In this document: one piece after another, positions 12,230-24,700 of the stretch
Layout of the letters: each line of letters starts with the position of its first letter
Position numbering within the stretch: the stretch's first letter is position 1
Assembly (NCBI GenBank): GCA_013398015.1
Contig: VZRR01006730.1
Span: 372,139-436,138, forward strand
DNA length: 64,000 nucleotides
From: Oreocharis arfaki
Lineage: Eukaryota > Chordata > Aves > Passeriformes > Paramythiidae
Direction of reading: 5' to 3'
Made by a program: the position numbers and the translations under genes
The notes under the pieces: generated by a model
Database searches by the model: none
What the model was told of the DNA's origin: nothing
The model's input: only the letters and a program-made list of their open reading frames with translations

Positions 12230-13710
12230 CACACCCTGGAGCTGTACATACAATAAAGAACTACAGAAGCAAAGTGGCCTCTTTTTCCATGCCAGATGAA
12301 CAAGCAATGGTCAGATGCAATGCTATCCCAGTTTCGGGATTATTTTTCTGACTCTGCTGCCATTCACACCTCCTCCCAGTTTCGGTTTATTTGCACAAAT
12401 GTCTCTTTGTCTGTGCGCATCAATCAAGTCCCTGAACTTTGCTATAGTGTTAGAAACACGCACATTGCAAGAAAAGGGAGCAGTTACTCAGCAGCAGACC
12501 TTCAGAGTACTCACGTGCATGAATGAGCTCCAGAGCCCAGACTCACCCACAAAGCCAACCCCGTGTCTCCCCTCACATCAAGACTGACAATACCACCGAG
12601 AAAATCACTACCCTGGTACTACCCTGAAAGAACCTAGAGGTCAAGGGCCAGACCTTGTCATGGCTCACCATGACCAGTTAACTCAGGACAGACACACTAC
12701 TGCTCAGGGAAGCTCTTCGGTCCTTCATTATTCCAACAGCTTTTTAATTGAGCAGCCTTCCTTCCCCAGTCATCTCAATCCGTTTGCTGAAGGCCACCTC
12801 CGTGCCCGCTGGAAATCCACCCTAGCGAGCAGTTAACCTCCCCTTACGGGTTCTCTGCAGGGTCTGAGGGCAAAAGCGCTGAACTCTCCAAGAGTCCTCT
12901 CCGGAGCTGCTGCACACAGTACAGAGGCTGCTCTCAGGGCCGTGCAGGACCCACCCAGGATTCACATGTGAGGGAGGCAGTGGGGCAGACACAGCCCTGC
13001 GCGGGCTGCACCCCTCCTCCTCCTCAGCCCCTCCACCACAGACCTGTTCTCTCCCGTTCCCTTCGACCCATTTCCTGTGAGACCCCTGACCCAACCTCAA
13101 GATTGCTTACGAGGCTCACGGATTTGCTACTTACACTTTTAAAACAAAGGCCCCCTAGTACACGCCAACTGCCTGAAGGCAGGACATGCACCAGCCCCTG
13201 CTGCTGGGCACCGGGGTTAATGGCAGCCAGCCCCAGCGCCAGCCCCNACACTCTCAGGTGACAACTGCAAGGTCTGTTGGATGCTTGAGGTCCTTCATGC
13301 TGGCAGGGCCTCACCAGGTGTCAGGCATGCACATAAACTTAAGTGTTACATTTAAACCTCACACCACGGTCAAGGTTCAGCCCTTAGCCAACTTGTAAAC
13401 TGGCTTAAACCTGAATAAGATGTTTGAATAAAAAGGAGCAAGCTGCAAGTCATTCCCCACTTGGCAGCTGCCTGGTCCTCAGGAACAGGGGAACCCCTGT
13501 GTGAAGGGGNGCCAGGCGCGCACCGCGGGCGAACCGAGCCGCCCCCCCGCAAGAAGCGAGCCCGGCAACACCCGGGCGGAGCGCTCAGGGCTCCGGGCCC
13601 AGCCCCGGCCCGCTCAACATTAGCCCCAGCCCCGCCACCGGGCCTCTCCCGCGCCCCGGCAGCGGCAGGACAGATCCCCGGGCCCCGCTGCTGCACGCAG
13701 GGCCCGGCCG
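12230..13710. repeat. Misplaced contig patch that spans the 6769-7438 gap
   Basis: The block is bounded by single Ns at 12229 and 13711 and broken by further Ns at 13247 and 13510. Its first 455 bases equal 6314-6768, ending in the same gttaactc that precedes the N gap. Its last 35 bases (13676-13710) equal 7439-7473 with one mismatch (gcagggcc versus gcaggccc). The 991 bases between therefore most likely belong in the gap, as the CpG-rich ARHGAP1/ZNF408 promoter region (GC-rich from about 13490). No coding exon was recognised inside. Confidence 0.85.
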
Positions 13711-13711
13711 N

Positions 13712-16300
13712 CCAAGGTGTTACTTTGATCAAACTGTATAACTCACTTTAGGAACAGATTGATAAATGCCCCAGCTATTGAAGCAGCAAACTGTATCCAT
13801 CACAGAACAGACAAAGGTCCAAGGAAATGGGCCAAGGCCAAACCCCCTATATTTTTCCCCCTGGAAATTGACAAAGTAGTTACACAGGAGAAAAAAATTG
13901 CCAAAGGCTTTTTTTACTTAAAGAGAAGAATCAACATGTAGAGGGAAAGAGATCCAAACTCCTAGCTGTGTTAAAAGCCATAACTCTGGATGGTAAAGGT
14001 ATTTTAACTCTCTTGTCCTAAGAACAAAAACAGCATTCATCATTCATGGCTGAGTGTAGGCAGAAAGAAAATGAAATTATAAAAATTTGCTTACAGAAAT
14101 GGAAGAGTTGAATGTTGGAGGGGTTTAAGTTAAAGCCTCTGGAGAGGTGATAGCTGATGCATGCTGTGCTGCTGCAGAGGCTAACCACAGGAATGGGAGA
14201 AACAGAGAGGAGCCCTAGAAGCACATTACCGAATGAGAAAAGGCCACAATGTGAAGAGTCAGCATCTGTAATTACTAACATTGTTGTGAGACAGCAGAAA
14301 GGGCCGGACAGTGTCCCAGGATGTAGTGAAAGTCTCCAATTACAAAGCAAAACCAATGTAAAGAAATAGAAGAAACCTAAGTGATGGATGTAGCCTTGAG
14401 TAATCTGGAGATAAAAGGTTTCAGCAGTAACAGTTAACAACCTGGTTGCCCTGATAGGTGGATTTGTCCTGTATCACAGGGGAAAGAAGAACAGCAGCTG
14501 GAAAAGAAGCAGCCAGACATAGTGACAGAAGCATCATCAGTTTCAATAAGGGTTTTTCAAACAAATTCTTAAGCAACAAACTGAAAGTAGGAACCAGAAC
14601 AAAAGTAATGTTAAAGGAAGATGGCATAGGTAAGTATTAGAAGATATTCGTACCTGTCTGATAACCAAGCTTAACTGCTGTAGTGTAGCATTGCTTACAG
14701 TTAGCCTTATATGCTACATGATCCCATGGAAGGTGGTAAGACCCTTCCTTTAAAGGAGAGACAAGAAGATGGTAAAAACCTCTGCGTAAGTATAACAACG
14801 TTGAGTTAAGCTGCAGTGTAAAGGCTGCCTGGTTATTATAAAGAAGAGACAGAGATGCAGAAATGAAAAAGAAAGTGACTGAGGGTACTGAAAGCTGCTT
14901 GTGCCTCCTCCTCCAGTGAGGTGGCTGTGTGGGACATAGCAGCAGCTCTGATCTCACCACTCCTGTTTGTGCTCTTTCCTGTCCTTGCCTGTGCTCTCTG
15001 CCTAAATGCTGCTTCCCCTGCTAACTAACATGGGTGTTTCTAGGGTTGTGTCTAATCCCATGCACACACTCTCCACCCAGGGAATCCCAGCCATTCCTAA
15101 AGGTGTCTCTCCAAAATCCAGAACGGGGGGTAGAGACGTGTGGATGAGAACAGGAGACACTCTTAGGTGAGGAAGGAAGCCTCTGCAACTGCTCTTTGTA
15201 CCAATGGCCAGAGTCATTCCTCAGCCACCCTAATGCTAATATTTGCACTCCTTCTATGGAGATAAACATTACAGATGTATCTGCTGCACAGAGGCATAGC
15301 ACAAAATATGCTCCCTGCTGGCAGAAAGGACTTTTGCTCAATGTGAGAATTCCTGAGACTACCCCCACACTGCCCTGCTTTCTGCTGTTTTTCCACTCTT
15401 GCCAATAGTCTGCTTGCTGTAGCAATCATTAGAGCTTTCCCAGCTCTGGTAGTCCAGTTCTTGACTTAATAGCTGATGTCATGACATCCAGAGCATTCCT
15501 GTCTCCCTGTTCCTGGAAGCCCTTGTTTTCCTGGTTGGTTTGGGGTGTGCTAGCTCTCTGCTCATCAGAGTTTCTGTTTCCTTTTGGATGGACTTCAGTA
15601 CGTTCCACTATGGGGGGAGGAAAAGTGGGAGCCCAGTCTTCATGCTGCTTCATCTTCCTCCACTCATCTGGGAATTACAAGGCATTGGGAAGAACGTACT
15701 GTCAATGGCCCTGCTGACCTAACTGGGAGGAAAATTTAAATTCCCAGTGGGTTGTCAAAGGCACCCTTTCTGCTCCTTGTCATGGGCAAGAGAGACGGGG
15801 GGAACACTTAAACTGTGTGTTGTGGTGCCAAAATAATAGCTGAGGCTGAGCTTGCTAGTAACTGCAGGAAGGAAAAACAACTGCCCACTAGGGAGAACCA
15901 GGGGAGCTTGTAGCTAAAAGGAGGACTGGGAATGGCTAAGGAGGTCTCAAAGTCTTCCTGCATTCGAGGCTGCTAGAGTACTTCTGAGAAGAGTCAGTAG
16001 CAAGGACCTGAACCAGCATGGTGGGGAGGCAGTGATGGTGCCAAGGGCTGCACGGGAGCAAAGCCAGAGAAAAGGAGCAAGCTCTCTGGCTGGGATGGCT
16101 GTGAGCTGGCAGAGGCACCTCCCTGTGCCCTGGGACAAACTTGTCCTCTTGCTACTCATGCCATCTTCCCAGATACGAAATAGGAAGTTAAGTAAGGAAA
16201 TGAAGATGCTCTGAAGGGGGGGAGAGATGCCAAGAGAGGAGGGCTGAGAGTCCCACTGTCCCTGACACACCACGACCTGGAGTCCTGTTTCTTCATTCTG
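13712..16300. other. F2 upstream region, no gene recognised
   Basis: This is non-coding sequence upstream of prothrombin, starting after the N at 13711. Short open frames carry no known domain and no CR1 copy was recognised. It may contain liver enhancer elements, but I see no convincing cluster outside the proximal HNF1-like site. Confidence 0.5.
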
Positions 16301-16313
16301 GTTCAATATTAAC
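16301..16313 (+). promoter_or_regulatory. HNF1-like site in the proximal F2 promoter
   Basis: GTTCAATATTAAC matches the palindromic HNF1 consensus GTTAATNATTAAC at 10 of its 12 defined positions. It lies about 70 bases before the F2 start codon. Prothrombin is made in liver, and HNF1 is a known regulator of its promoter in human. Binding here is inferred. Confidence 0.45.
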
Positions 16314-16380
16314 CCAGCAGGGCTGTGACTCCGCTTATTCTGCTTCCTTTGCAATTCCCCTGCAGCCAGGGCTGTACAGC

Positions 16381-18777
16381 ATGGCGCACACCAAAACCAG
16401 CATACTGAGGGGCCTGCTCTTCTCCAGCCTTCTGCACCTCACCTTGAGCCATGAGGGAGGTAAGACTCAAGGGCAGGACCAGGAGATGGCAGGAGGAAGA
16501 AAGACTGGGTTAGTTCTTTCCAGAGGTAACGCATGTGGCAAGTTTTCTTCCTCAAGTCAGTAGGCTAAAAGCTTGAAGTTGGGAACAAAAGGGTGCTGAG
16601 AATGGAGTGAACATAGGAGGATGCAGCAGCATCTGTCAGCTGTTGCCAACAACTCGGTGGATTTTATGGGTCACCTGGGAAATGGCAGGGAAGGGGATTG
16701 TGGCTGAGTCCAGGATCAAGTATAACACAGCTGTGGGGCTTTTTGGGGATAGAGTTCCTCTGCTGACCTAAGTGGCTTTAATTCTCCATTGCCTCCCCAG
16801 CCCCTTATCGAAACTTTAGGCCATACAAAATACACCACCTTCCTGCTCACTGCTCCTTTTATTAGACACTCTGTCTTTTCTTAACATGAGGTTAGTCCTC
16901 TTGCACCCACTACTGTGTGGGGGAAGACCGAGTTCCTGGCCTCAAATCAGGGGCTCTGAACATGAAATGGAACCAAGCTGTGCTTATCACAGTGGTCTGA
17001 GGCTGGCAAGACAAAAATACAGTGGCTGGGGACAGGGACAGCAGCAGGCTCAAAGCAAACAAGCCTCTATCTAACTGCAAATGAGCAGAACAGCTTTGCT
17101 GAGGAAGCCGTGTTCCTGTCACTTTTGCTACCCAAGTGATGGGAACTGTGACAGGATGAATTCCAGAGAGCCTGCTCTGATAATCAAGCGTAGGCCTGAC
17201 AGGGCTTCTCCTCTCTATGGTGCCCTGGGGGAGGCTGGGCTATGGGATCACCACAGCAGCTGAGTGTAGTTTTTGGAAACTAAAAGGGGAGACAAAGGTG
17301 CCCTCTGGCTGTGAGCAGCCCTTTGACTGGCAGTGTTCTGACCCGATAGTTTTCCTGGAAAAGGGGCAGGCATTGTCACTGCTCAAGCGCCCTCGACGTG
17401 CCAACAAGGGATTTCTAGAAGAGATGCTTAAGGGAAACCTGGAGCGAGAGTGCCTGGAGGAGACATGCAGTTATGAAGAGGCTTTTGAAGCCCTTGAATC
17501 CATCGATCAGACGGTACGTGCCAGGAAACATTCCCTCAGCCAGCCTCTGTAGGGAGACACCAGCAGGTTGCACGTGCAGCCAGGGGCCAGGGCTGTAATA
17601 CTCAATTCTGTGAGCCAAAGATGAGGCTGATGTGTGCGTGCCCCAAGGGGAGCTCAGGCTTTCTTAGGGAGCGTCCCTCCTTGAGACACTCCAGGGAATA
17701 CAGCTAAAAGCTCAGGTTCTTTTCTCTCCCTCTCTATGCATGAAGTGACAAGGTCCCATTGGTCCTGAACAGCATCTTCCACTAGCTCAGCATGGTGCCT
17801 CACACATGTGAGCTGCTGTCCCGGACACTCAAAGAAGCACTGGCATAGCAGCCATACACTGAGTGCAGATGCCTCAAACTCCTTTGAGCTGAAGCTTTTG
17901 CACACCCTGTCCCTTTTTTTAGTTTCCAGACTCACTCACTCTGCTACATTTGTGCTACATCCTTTTGGGATTTGTTCCTAGCCCCAAGGCTGATGTCCCT
18001 GCTGAATGCCACACCCAAAAATACAACAGATAAACAGTTAGGAGCCTAAGCCAGCAAGACACTACCTCTGTGGAGTACTTCAAAAGCAACCAGCCTCAGG
18101 CTGCACAGCGGAGATGTAGCTCCAAAGAGCTGAGCAATACCTACATATGATCTGCGGCCTTAGAAATTCCAGGTTCAGCTGCTTGGACTCCTGCACTGTA
18201 GCCCACTGCACGATGAAGGCTCTGCTTGCTCTGTAGGTTGGTGAAGGTTGTAAACATCTTTGGTCTCCTTAGAAACAACAGTACTGCCTTGATTCCTGAG
18301 TCTGATGCATGGGAATGTGGCTTTGTATCCGATTTTTTGCTTTATTTGACTCTACGGTAATTGGTATAAACAGCTAAGTTAAGTCTTTCCTTTGGTTTTG
18401 ATGGGATGTTCGCTTACTGGTTTGAATTGCAGTAGCCAAGAAAGGTTTGATGTTCTGTGTCCCTAAATATATATATATATTTTGTTTTTTCTTTTTTACA
18501 GAACGCGTTTTGGTCAAAATACCAAGGTAAGTTGTTTTGAGTCCTGCAGGTACTGTTATCCCATAGGAGGCACTGTCTCATCCTGGAGAGATGGCTCCCG
18601 CTTTTAAGAGCTCACTTTCCAGGGCTAAACATTTGTGTTTTGTCTCTAGATGATAAACTGGTTCAAATGATGATGCTTATTTGGATTGCTTTCATATAAT
18701 GTGTCTCTTTCTTCTTATTTTGCTAGTATGTCAGGGCCTGGGAATGTCCAGGACAGTTGTGGATGCTTGTCTAGAAG
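16381..18777 (+). other. F2: F2 signal peptide, propeptide and Gla domain exons
   Basis: Exons 1-4 encode a hydrophobic signal (LLFSSLLHLTL), a propeptide with the furin-type end KRPRR, and a mature start ANKGFLEEMLKGNLEREC. Ten glutamates occupy the pattern carboxylated in prothrombins: EE, E.E, EE, EE, E, E around the ECLEETC disulfide loop. The mature N-terminus has one residue more before the first EE pair than human (KG in place of T), which makes exon 2 one codon longer. The aromatic stack FWSKY lies in the 25-base exon. Gla residues bind calcium and anchor the zymogen to phosphatidylserine membranes. Confidence 0.93.
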
Positions 18778-21700
18778 GTATGAACTTTGTGCTGACCTCA
18801 ATCTCCTAGATACAGTGAGTGCCAGGAACTTGCTTCCTGCAGAGATTGTGCAGAAAAAAATTAAACTGATGTTGGAGAAGCCATCCAATTATAAAGAAAA
18901 ATATCAGGAGAGGAATTTGAAATTACTTCTTCCTCTTTATTTCCCCACTAACCATTTCGACAAACAATCTGGCTTGTGCACTGAAATAGCATGTGGTTAA
19001 TATCCTTATCCTTGCGACTCAGATGTGAGCAGCCTCTCAGAAAGGCTCTGAGTCAAAGCAAAGCACAACAGTCTCAGGGAGAGCTCCCTCTGATGAGGCA
19101 GAGAAGTCTTAGGCTGTGTGCGCTTCTCACAGGAAGAGGATGCCTCTGCTTGTGGAGGCTCACGCACACAGCAAAAATTAAATGGATGTGTGAGATGGTT
19201 CTTCTGACCTCGAAAAATGCAACATCCAGTTCCACTGACTCTGGCTTACACTGTGTTGGGATTTTGACAGGTAACTGCGCTCTTGGGCTGGGCCAGAACT
19301 ATCGGGGAACAATTAGCCACACCAAGTCTGGGATTGAATGTCAAGTGTGGACAAGCAAATATCCACATATTCCTAAGTAAGTTCATCTCCCGCATATCCC
19401 TTAAGAGTTCTCCGAGGTGTCCTTCCTTCCTAGCCCAACCAGCTTTGTCTCTCATAGGTTTAATGCCACCATTTATCCCAACCTCATTGAGAACTACTGC
19501 AGGAACCCAGACAACAACTCAGAAGGCCCGTGGTGCTATACCAGAGACCCAACAGTGGAACGGGAAGAGTGTCCCATCCCTGTGTGTGGTAGGCCCCAGC
19601 ACTCCAGAGCACCCTTCATTCACAGCAAAACACTGCGCTGAGAGTGATACTAAAGCAGTCAAGGAGAGGGTTAAGGAGGGGGAATGCTTACATGAACAGA
19701 GGTCAGTAGGAGCAGAGAAGCTGCATCTTAAAAGGTAAAGGAGCTGAGGAGGAAGTCACTGAGTTGCCCGTATGTAATGAGCTGTTTTCTCTAGATTACG
19801 CTAATCTAGATCCAAATTAAAACCAGTGTCAGCAGTCCCCTGGAATGTATGACAATACTTTCTAGTCAGTCACCCCCAAATCCTGGCTCAGTTGTCTCTA
19901 GTTTGTGACAGCTATTAGTCATAATGTTTTTTGGTCTGAATTCCTACCTTTAGGACAAAATAACTACAGTTTGTGCTTGACTGCCTGCCTTAACATTCTC
20001 TCCTGTGGAGGTGCGCAGTTTAATAGTCACAATCTCAAGAAAAGAGAAGATGCCCTTCTCTCATCATTGCACTGGACAGGGAGGACCATCCCCCTACACA
20101 TACACATTCCTATTTCTCCCCAGTACTGAGCTATATCCCCTGGGGATTGGCCTCTGTTTCAGAAGAACTGGTGAAGGAGACAACCTTCTCACAGCAGAAG
20201 TTTCTCTTCTAAAAACAGAGACTAGAAGCAACAACTCTTATAAGTGAAAGTTAGAGGTCAGCAACCATTTTGACATGGGGTATTTTGAAATTTTAGAACC
20301 ATTACCATTGCTCTGGTCTGCAGAATCTCACGAACTGAGAAGTACCACTCTGCTTTGAGGCCATCAGGCACCTGTACTATCTCTGTTCACCATTTAACTT
20401 TTGACCTACAGTAGCTTACAGTTACACTTACACATGCATGGATATAGCAGGATTAGAAGAGCCTTGGTTTTGTGCACAGCTCTTTTATAATCATGTTGAT
20501 ATGGGTCAAAACACAGAAGTAGCCTCACTGATTAAGGTGAATGCTACTTGCCCAGTGGCTGTTGTGCACCAGAGTGAATAGTCAAATGGGGTCTCTCTTC
20601 ACATGGGGACTCCCCCTGTGTACAAGGAGAAGGCACCTTGAGGCCAAGCAAGAAGAGATTACTGGGTACCCATTCCCTCAGGAAATGTTGCTTAAAACTC
20701 GCAGTCATTAGGACGCTTGCATGAAAAAGTGTGAAAAGTCTTACAGGGAAATTTTTCACTTATCATTAGATTTAGAAACATTGACAAAAGTTAAATTTGC
20801 CATTTTAGTAGCATATCACATTCACAGTAAAAGGCTCCCCCAAATATGGCCTAGTTAAGCATTTGAGAATAAGGTGTTGGAGGACCTAATAAAGCAGCAT
20901 TATGATACCTGAGGCACGTACCCATCCCTTGAGCTGGTTCTCAAAGATGCCCCAGAAGGGAACGCAGTATTGTTCCTCATATCTTAGTGACAAAGAAAAG
21001 TGTGATGAATAGTGCCAGCCTCACTTCACAATACTGCTGGACCACCTGACAGTGCAGTATTTCAGAGGGCCGCCACATGCATGGGAACACAATGGGAGGC
21101 CCCATGGAACTCTAGGCTTTAGTAAAGAGGCTCCGTGCTATTTGGTAACAGCACTTCTGAGTGCACAGCTGTAGCGTAAACCACAGCTCTCTGTCTTTCC
21201 AGGTGAAGAAAGAACAACAGTTCCATTTACTCCACGGGCCACACCACCTGCACCAGTGGAGCCTTGTGAACCAGAGAAAGGCATGCTTTACACGGGGACC
21301 CTCTCAGTCACTGTGTCTGGAGCTAAGTGTCTGCCATGGAACTCTGAGAAAGCCAAAGAGATGCTCCATGGAAAACACATTGATCCAGAAGTGGTGCTGC
21401 AGGAGAATTACTGCCGGAATCCAGACAGAGATGAGGAGGGTGTCTGGTGTGTCACAGATGAAGCACCCTACTTTGACTACTGTGATCTGCACTACTGCGG
21501 TGAGAAGTCTGCGTAGGTTGGGGTAGGCACACATTTGAGGCAGTGGCAAAGTAACACCAGGACTAGAATGAAGTGCTTGGCCCGAGAGGCATAGACAAGG
21601 ATGTATGTGCACCATGCACATGGGAGCCCTACTTGTCCATATATCACATGTACTAACCTGCCTTATGTGCATAGCACTGTTACCTCTCTCAGGTGTTCTC

Positions 21701-24700
21701 TTCTCGCTGAAAACTCACAGTGGTGGACAAGGCACATTAAAAAGAGCACTAGTGTTTTAAAACATCATTCCTTCATTAGACCCACTGCGTGGGGAAAGGA
21801 ACATTTACATTGCTGATAATTATGGCAACTGCAGTTAAGCCTTTTACCATGTTTGTCTTTCCATCTCTCTCAGACAGCTTGCTAGAGGATGAGAACCAAG
21901 AGTTTGAGGGACTATCAGGACGTTCTACCATTCCTCAGGAGTTCAAAACCTTCTTCGATGACAAAACTTTTGGTTCAGGTGAAGCAGGTGAGCAAAAACT
22001 CTAGATACAGCACGTTTGTAGAAGGGCTGTAGCTTCTTCCTATTCACAGTTCCTCAGAAACATCAGCTAGCCAAATGCTGTTAAAAAGAAGGGGAAGATA
22101 CTTAAATTCCTTGAAGAACTCTCAGAAGTCAATATCCACTTCCAATCACGGAGCTAGTAACCACTTCCTTCCTAAGATCTTCCAGCTTTGCATACTGATT
22201 GCAGACAACAGTTCTGCACTGTGAATCAGGTAGAGTAACAAAGCCAGATTGCCTGTTTTTTCAGATTGTGGCACTCGTCCTTTATTTGAGAAGAAAAAGG
22301 TAACAGACAAAAGTGAGAAGGAGCTGTTGGATTCCTACATGGGAGGCAGAATTGTCGGTGGGGACGACGCAGAAGTTGGCAGCTCCCCCTGGTAAGTACT
22401 GTCTTTGCATAGTCTTTGGGAATTGTGTCTTCCTTCTCTTCAGCTCAAGCAGGTAGAAATAAAAGGGCTTTCCTATCTCAGACAGCATGCACAAATTACC
22501 GATTCTAATCAAAGCTTCTCAAAGTGGTTGACAGAGCAGTACTAAAATAGCTGTAAAGAAACTCACCTCTTGAATCAAGTATGCAACCACTGGAGAAAGC
22601 AAGTGTGTTGGTGTGTTTCATCTTCATGTCTTCCTCTTCCAAGCTTTGCTGCAATAGAAAGGAGGACAAACCTCTCGAGGTGAAAAAAATGGGGTAAATG
22701 GCCTACTACATAGGATATACATGTCCAGGGAAGACTTTTGCTACGGAGCTACTTACACAGTTTTGTCAGTAGAGTGCAATGCTGTTTCCTGCTCACTGCC
22801 AATTCTGCATGACACCGGGACACATTCAGCCAGCCACATCTTTAGTCCTGGTAAGGCTTCCTTCCTCCTCATCTCTCAGGCAGGTGATGCTCTACAAAAA
22901 GTCTCCTCAGGAGCTGCTGTGCGGTGCCAGCCTCATCAGTGACAGCTGGATCCTGACTGCTGCTCATTGCCTTTTTTATCCACCCTGGGACAAGAACTTA
23001 ACTACAAATGACCTATTGGTGCGGATTGGCAAGCACGTAAGATCAAAGTAAGAGTCTGGATGAAGTGAGAAGGAACTAGGCTTCCTCTTGGAGTAACGAG
23101 ATACTTTGAAGTTAGGCTGTCATTCAGTATCCAAGGAAGTATTGTAGCTAATGTTTCATGCCTCTCAATAACAGGATCTAATGGGGAGGTCATTTGCTGC
23201 TCTTGCTGATCCTAAAGGTTAAAGTGAAAGGGAGCAAGGAAGCCTGAGAAATCTAAAAGCGTGCTCCTATGTAAAGACAGCATTGCCTCAGAGGGTACAA
23301 AGCTGAGAGTATCATAAACTCCAGAAGACTCTCAGCTGCTACTGTACAGTGAGTTCTTTCCTTCATAACTATTTCAGATATGAAAAGAATAAAGAGAAGA
23401 TTGCTCTGTTGGATAAAATCATCATCCATCCCAAATACAACTGGAAAGAGAACATGGACCGAGACATTGCACTCATGCACTTAAAGCGACCCATCAGCTT
23501 CAGTGACTACATCCATCCTGTCTGCCTGCCTACCAAAGAGGTCGTGCAGAGGTGAGGAGAAGAGAGAGAGAGAGAAAAAGATGACTTCTCAAGGCTGTTT
23601 GCAGCAAGAGTGCCAGGTGGGAGAAAGCTGTTACAATACACTTAATTATACTTGTGCTTCCTTCCACAGGCTGATGCTAGCAGGTTACAAAGGGAGGGTA
23701 ACTGGTTGGGGAAACTTGAAAGAAACATGGGCCACTAACCCCAGCAACCTGCCCAAAGTTCTGCAACAGGTCCATGTGCCCATTGTAGACCAAAGTACCT
23801 GCAAGGCATCCACCAGAGTTAAAGTCACTGACAACATGTTTTGTGCAGGTAAGTAACACTGGAGCCACAGAAGTCAAGGGCTCTGAGCTCCTGGTGTGAC
23901 TAGTGCAGCAAGGTTACTTTCTGAAAAACTTGCAAATGTCCTCCGCAAAGAATAACTTCCCTCTGATAAGAACTTTCTCAGCTCTCAGAAAACATGAAGG
24001 CTGGAGAACTTAAAGCTAGGAATAAAGTTTGCAACACCAACCTGTGTCAGGCGCTAGGTCTAATGCTACTAGGTAGCAGCAGCACCTGTGGGAGAACTAA
24101 GCACAAATAAAATTATCTTTTCACCAGAACATAGAACAGTTCAGTGACTTCCTAAATTAAAGGCTGCACACCTATTATCCTATCTACTAGCTTGTCTCAG
24201 TCTTTTGGAGCCCATTCATACTTATGCCCACAAATTCTGAAGGCTCCTGCCTTCCTAAATCTCTTCTAGCATCATACCCTTTTTGAGTGAGAAGGGAAGT
24301 GGACACAATTCAAGTTACCAAGAGTCTATGGATTTATGTCCCAGTTTAATAGTTCCTGCTGTATTCATTTGTGCAGACTTTATCAGTTCTCACATGCAAG
24401 CCTCCAGTGATTTTTGACTAAATTTGTGCTGCTTGCATCTAAATACATGCTATTGCTTGAGTTAGGATGGAAGCCAATTACACAAGTGTACTGAAAATAC
24501 AGAGTTCTTATGGATTCTTTTTCTAGACAACATTCTTTGAAATAGCTGAGATGCAGACATACAGAAAAAAATGGAGACGGGTGATGGGAAAATGCAGATA
24601 CTATCTAGGTCATCAGGAATGAAATGAGTGAAATCTTCATAGTGAGACTTTAGGAAGACAGCTGGGGAGAAGAAAAGCAGAACTTAAAGTAACAGGAAGG

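Noticed and set aside
6380..12526. An identical 76-residue open frame at 6380-6610 and 12296-12526 that could look like a duplicated small gene
   Set aside because: Both copies lie in the assembly-duplicated block beside the N gap, and the protein resembles nothing known.
13759..13941. A 60-residue open frame rich in Lys/Pro, first considered a retroviral fragment
   Set aside because: No retroviral motif such as a zinc knuckle, protease or polymerase core is present, and no LTR-like repeats flank it.
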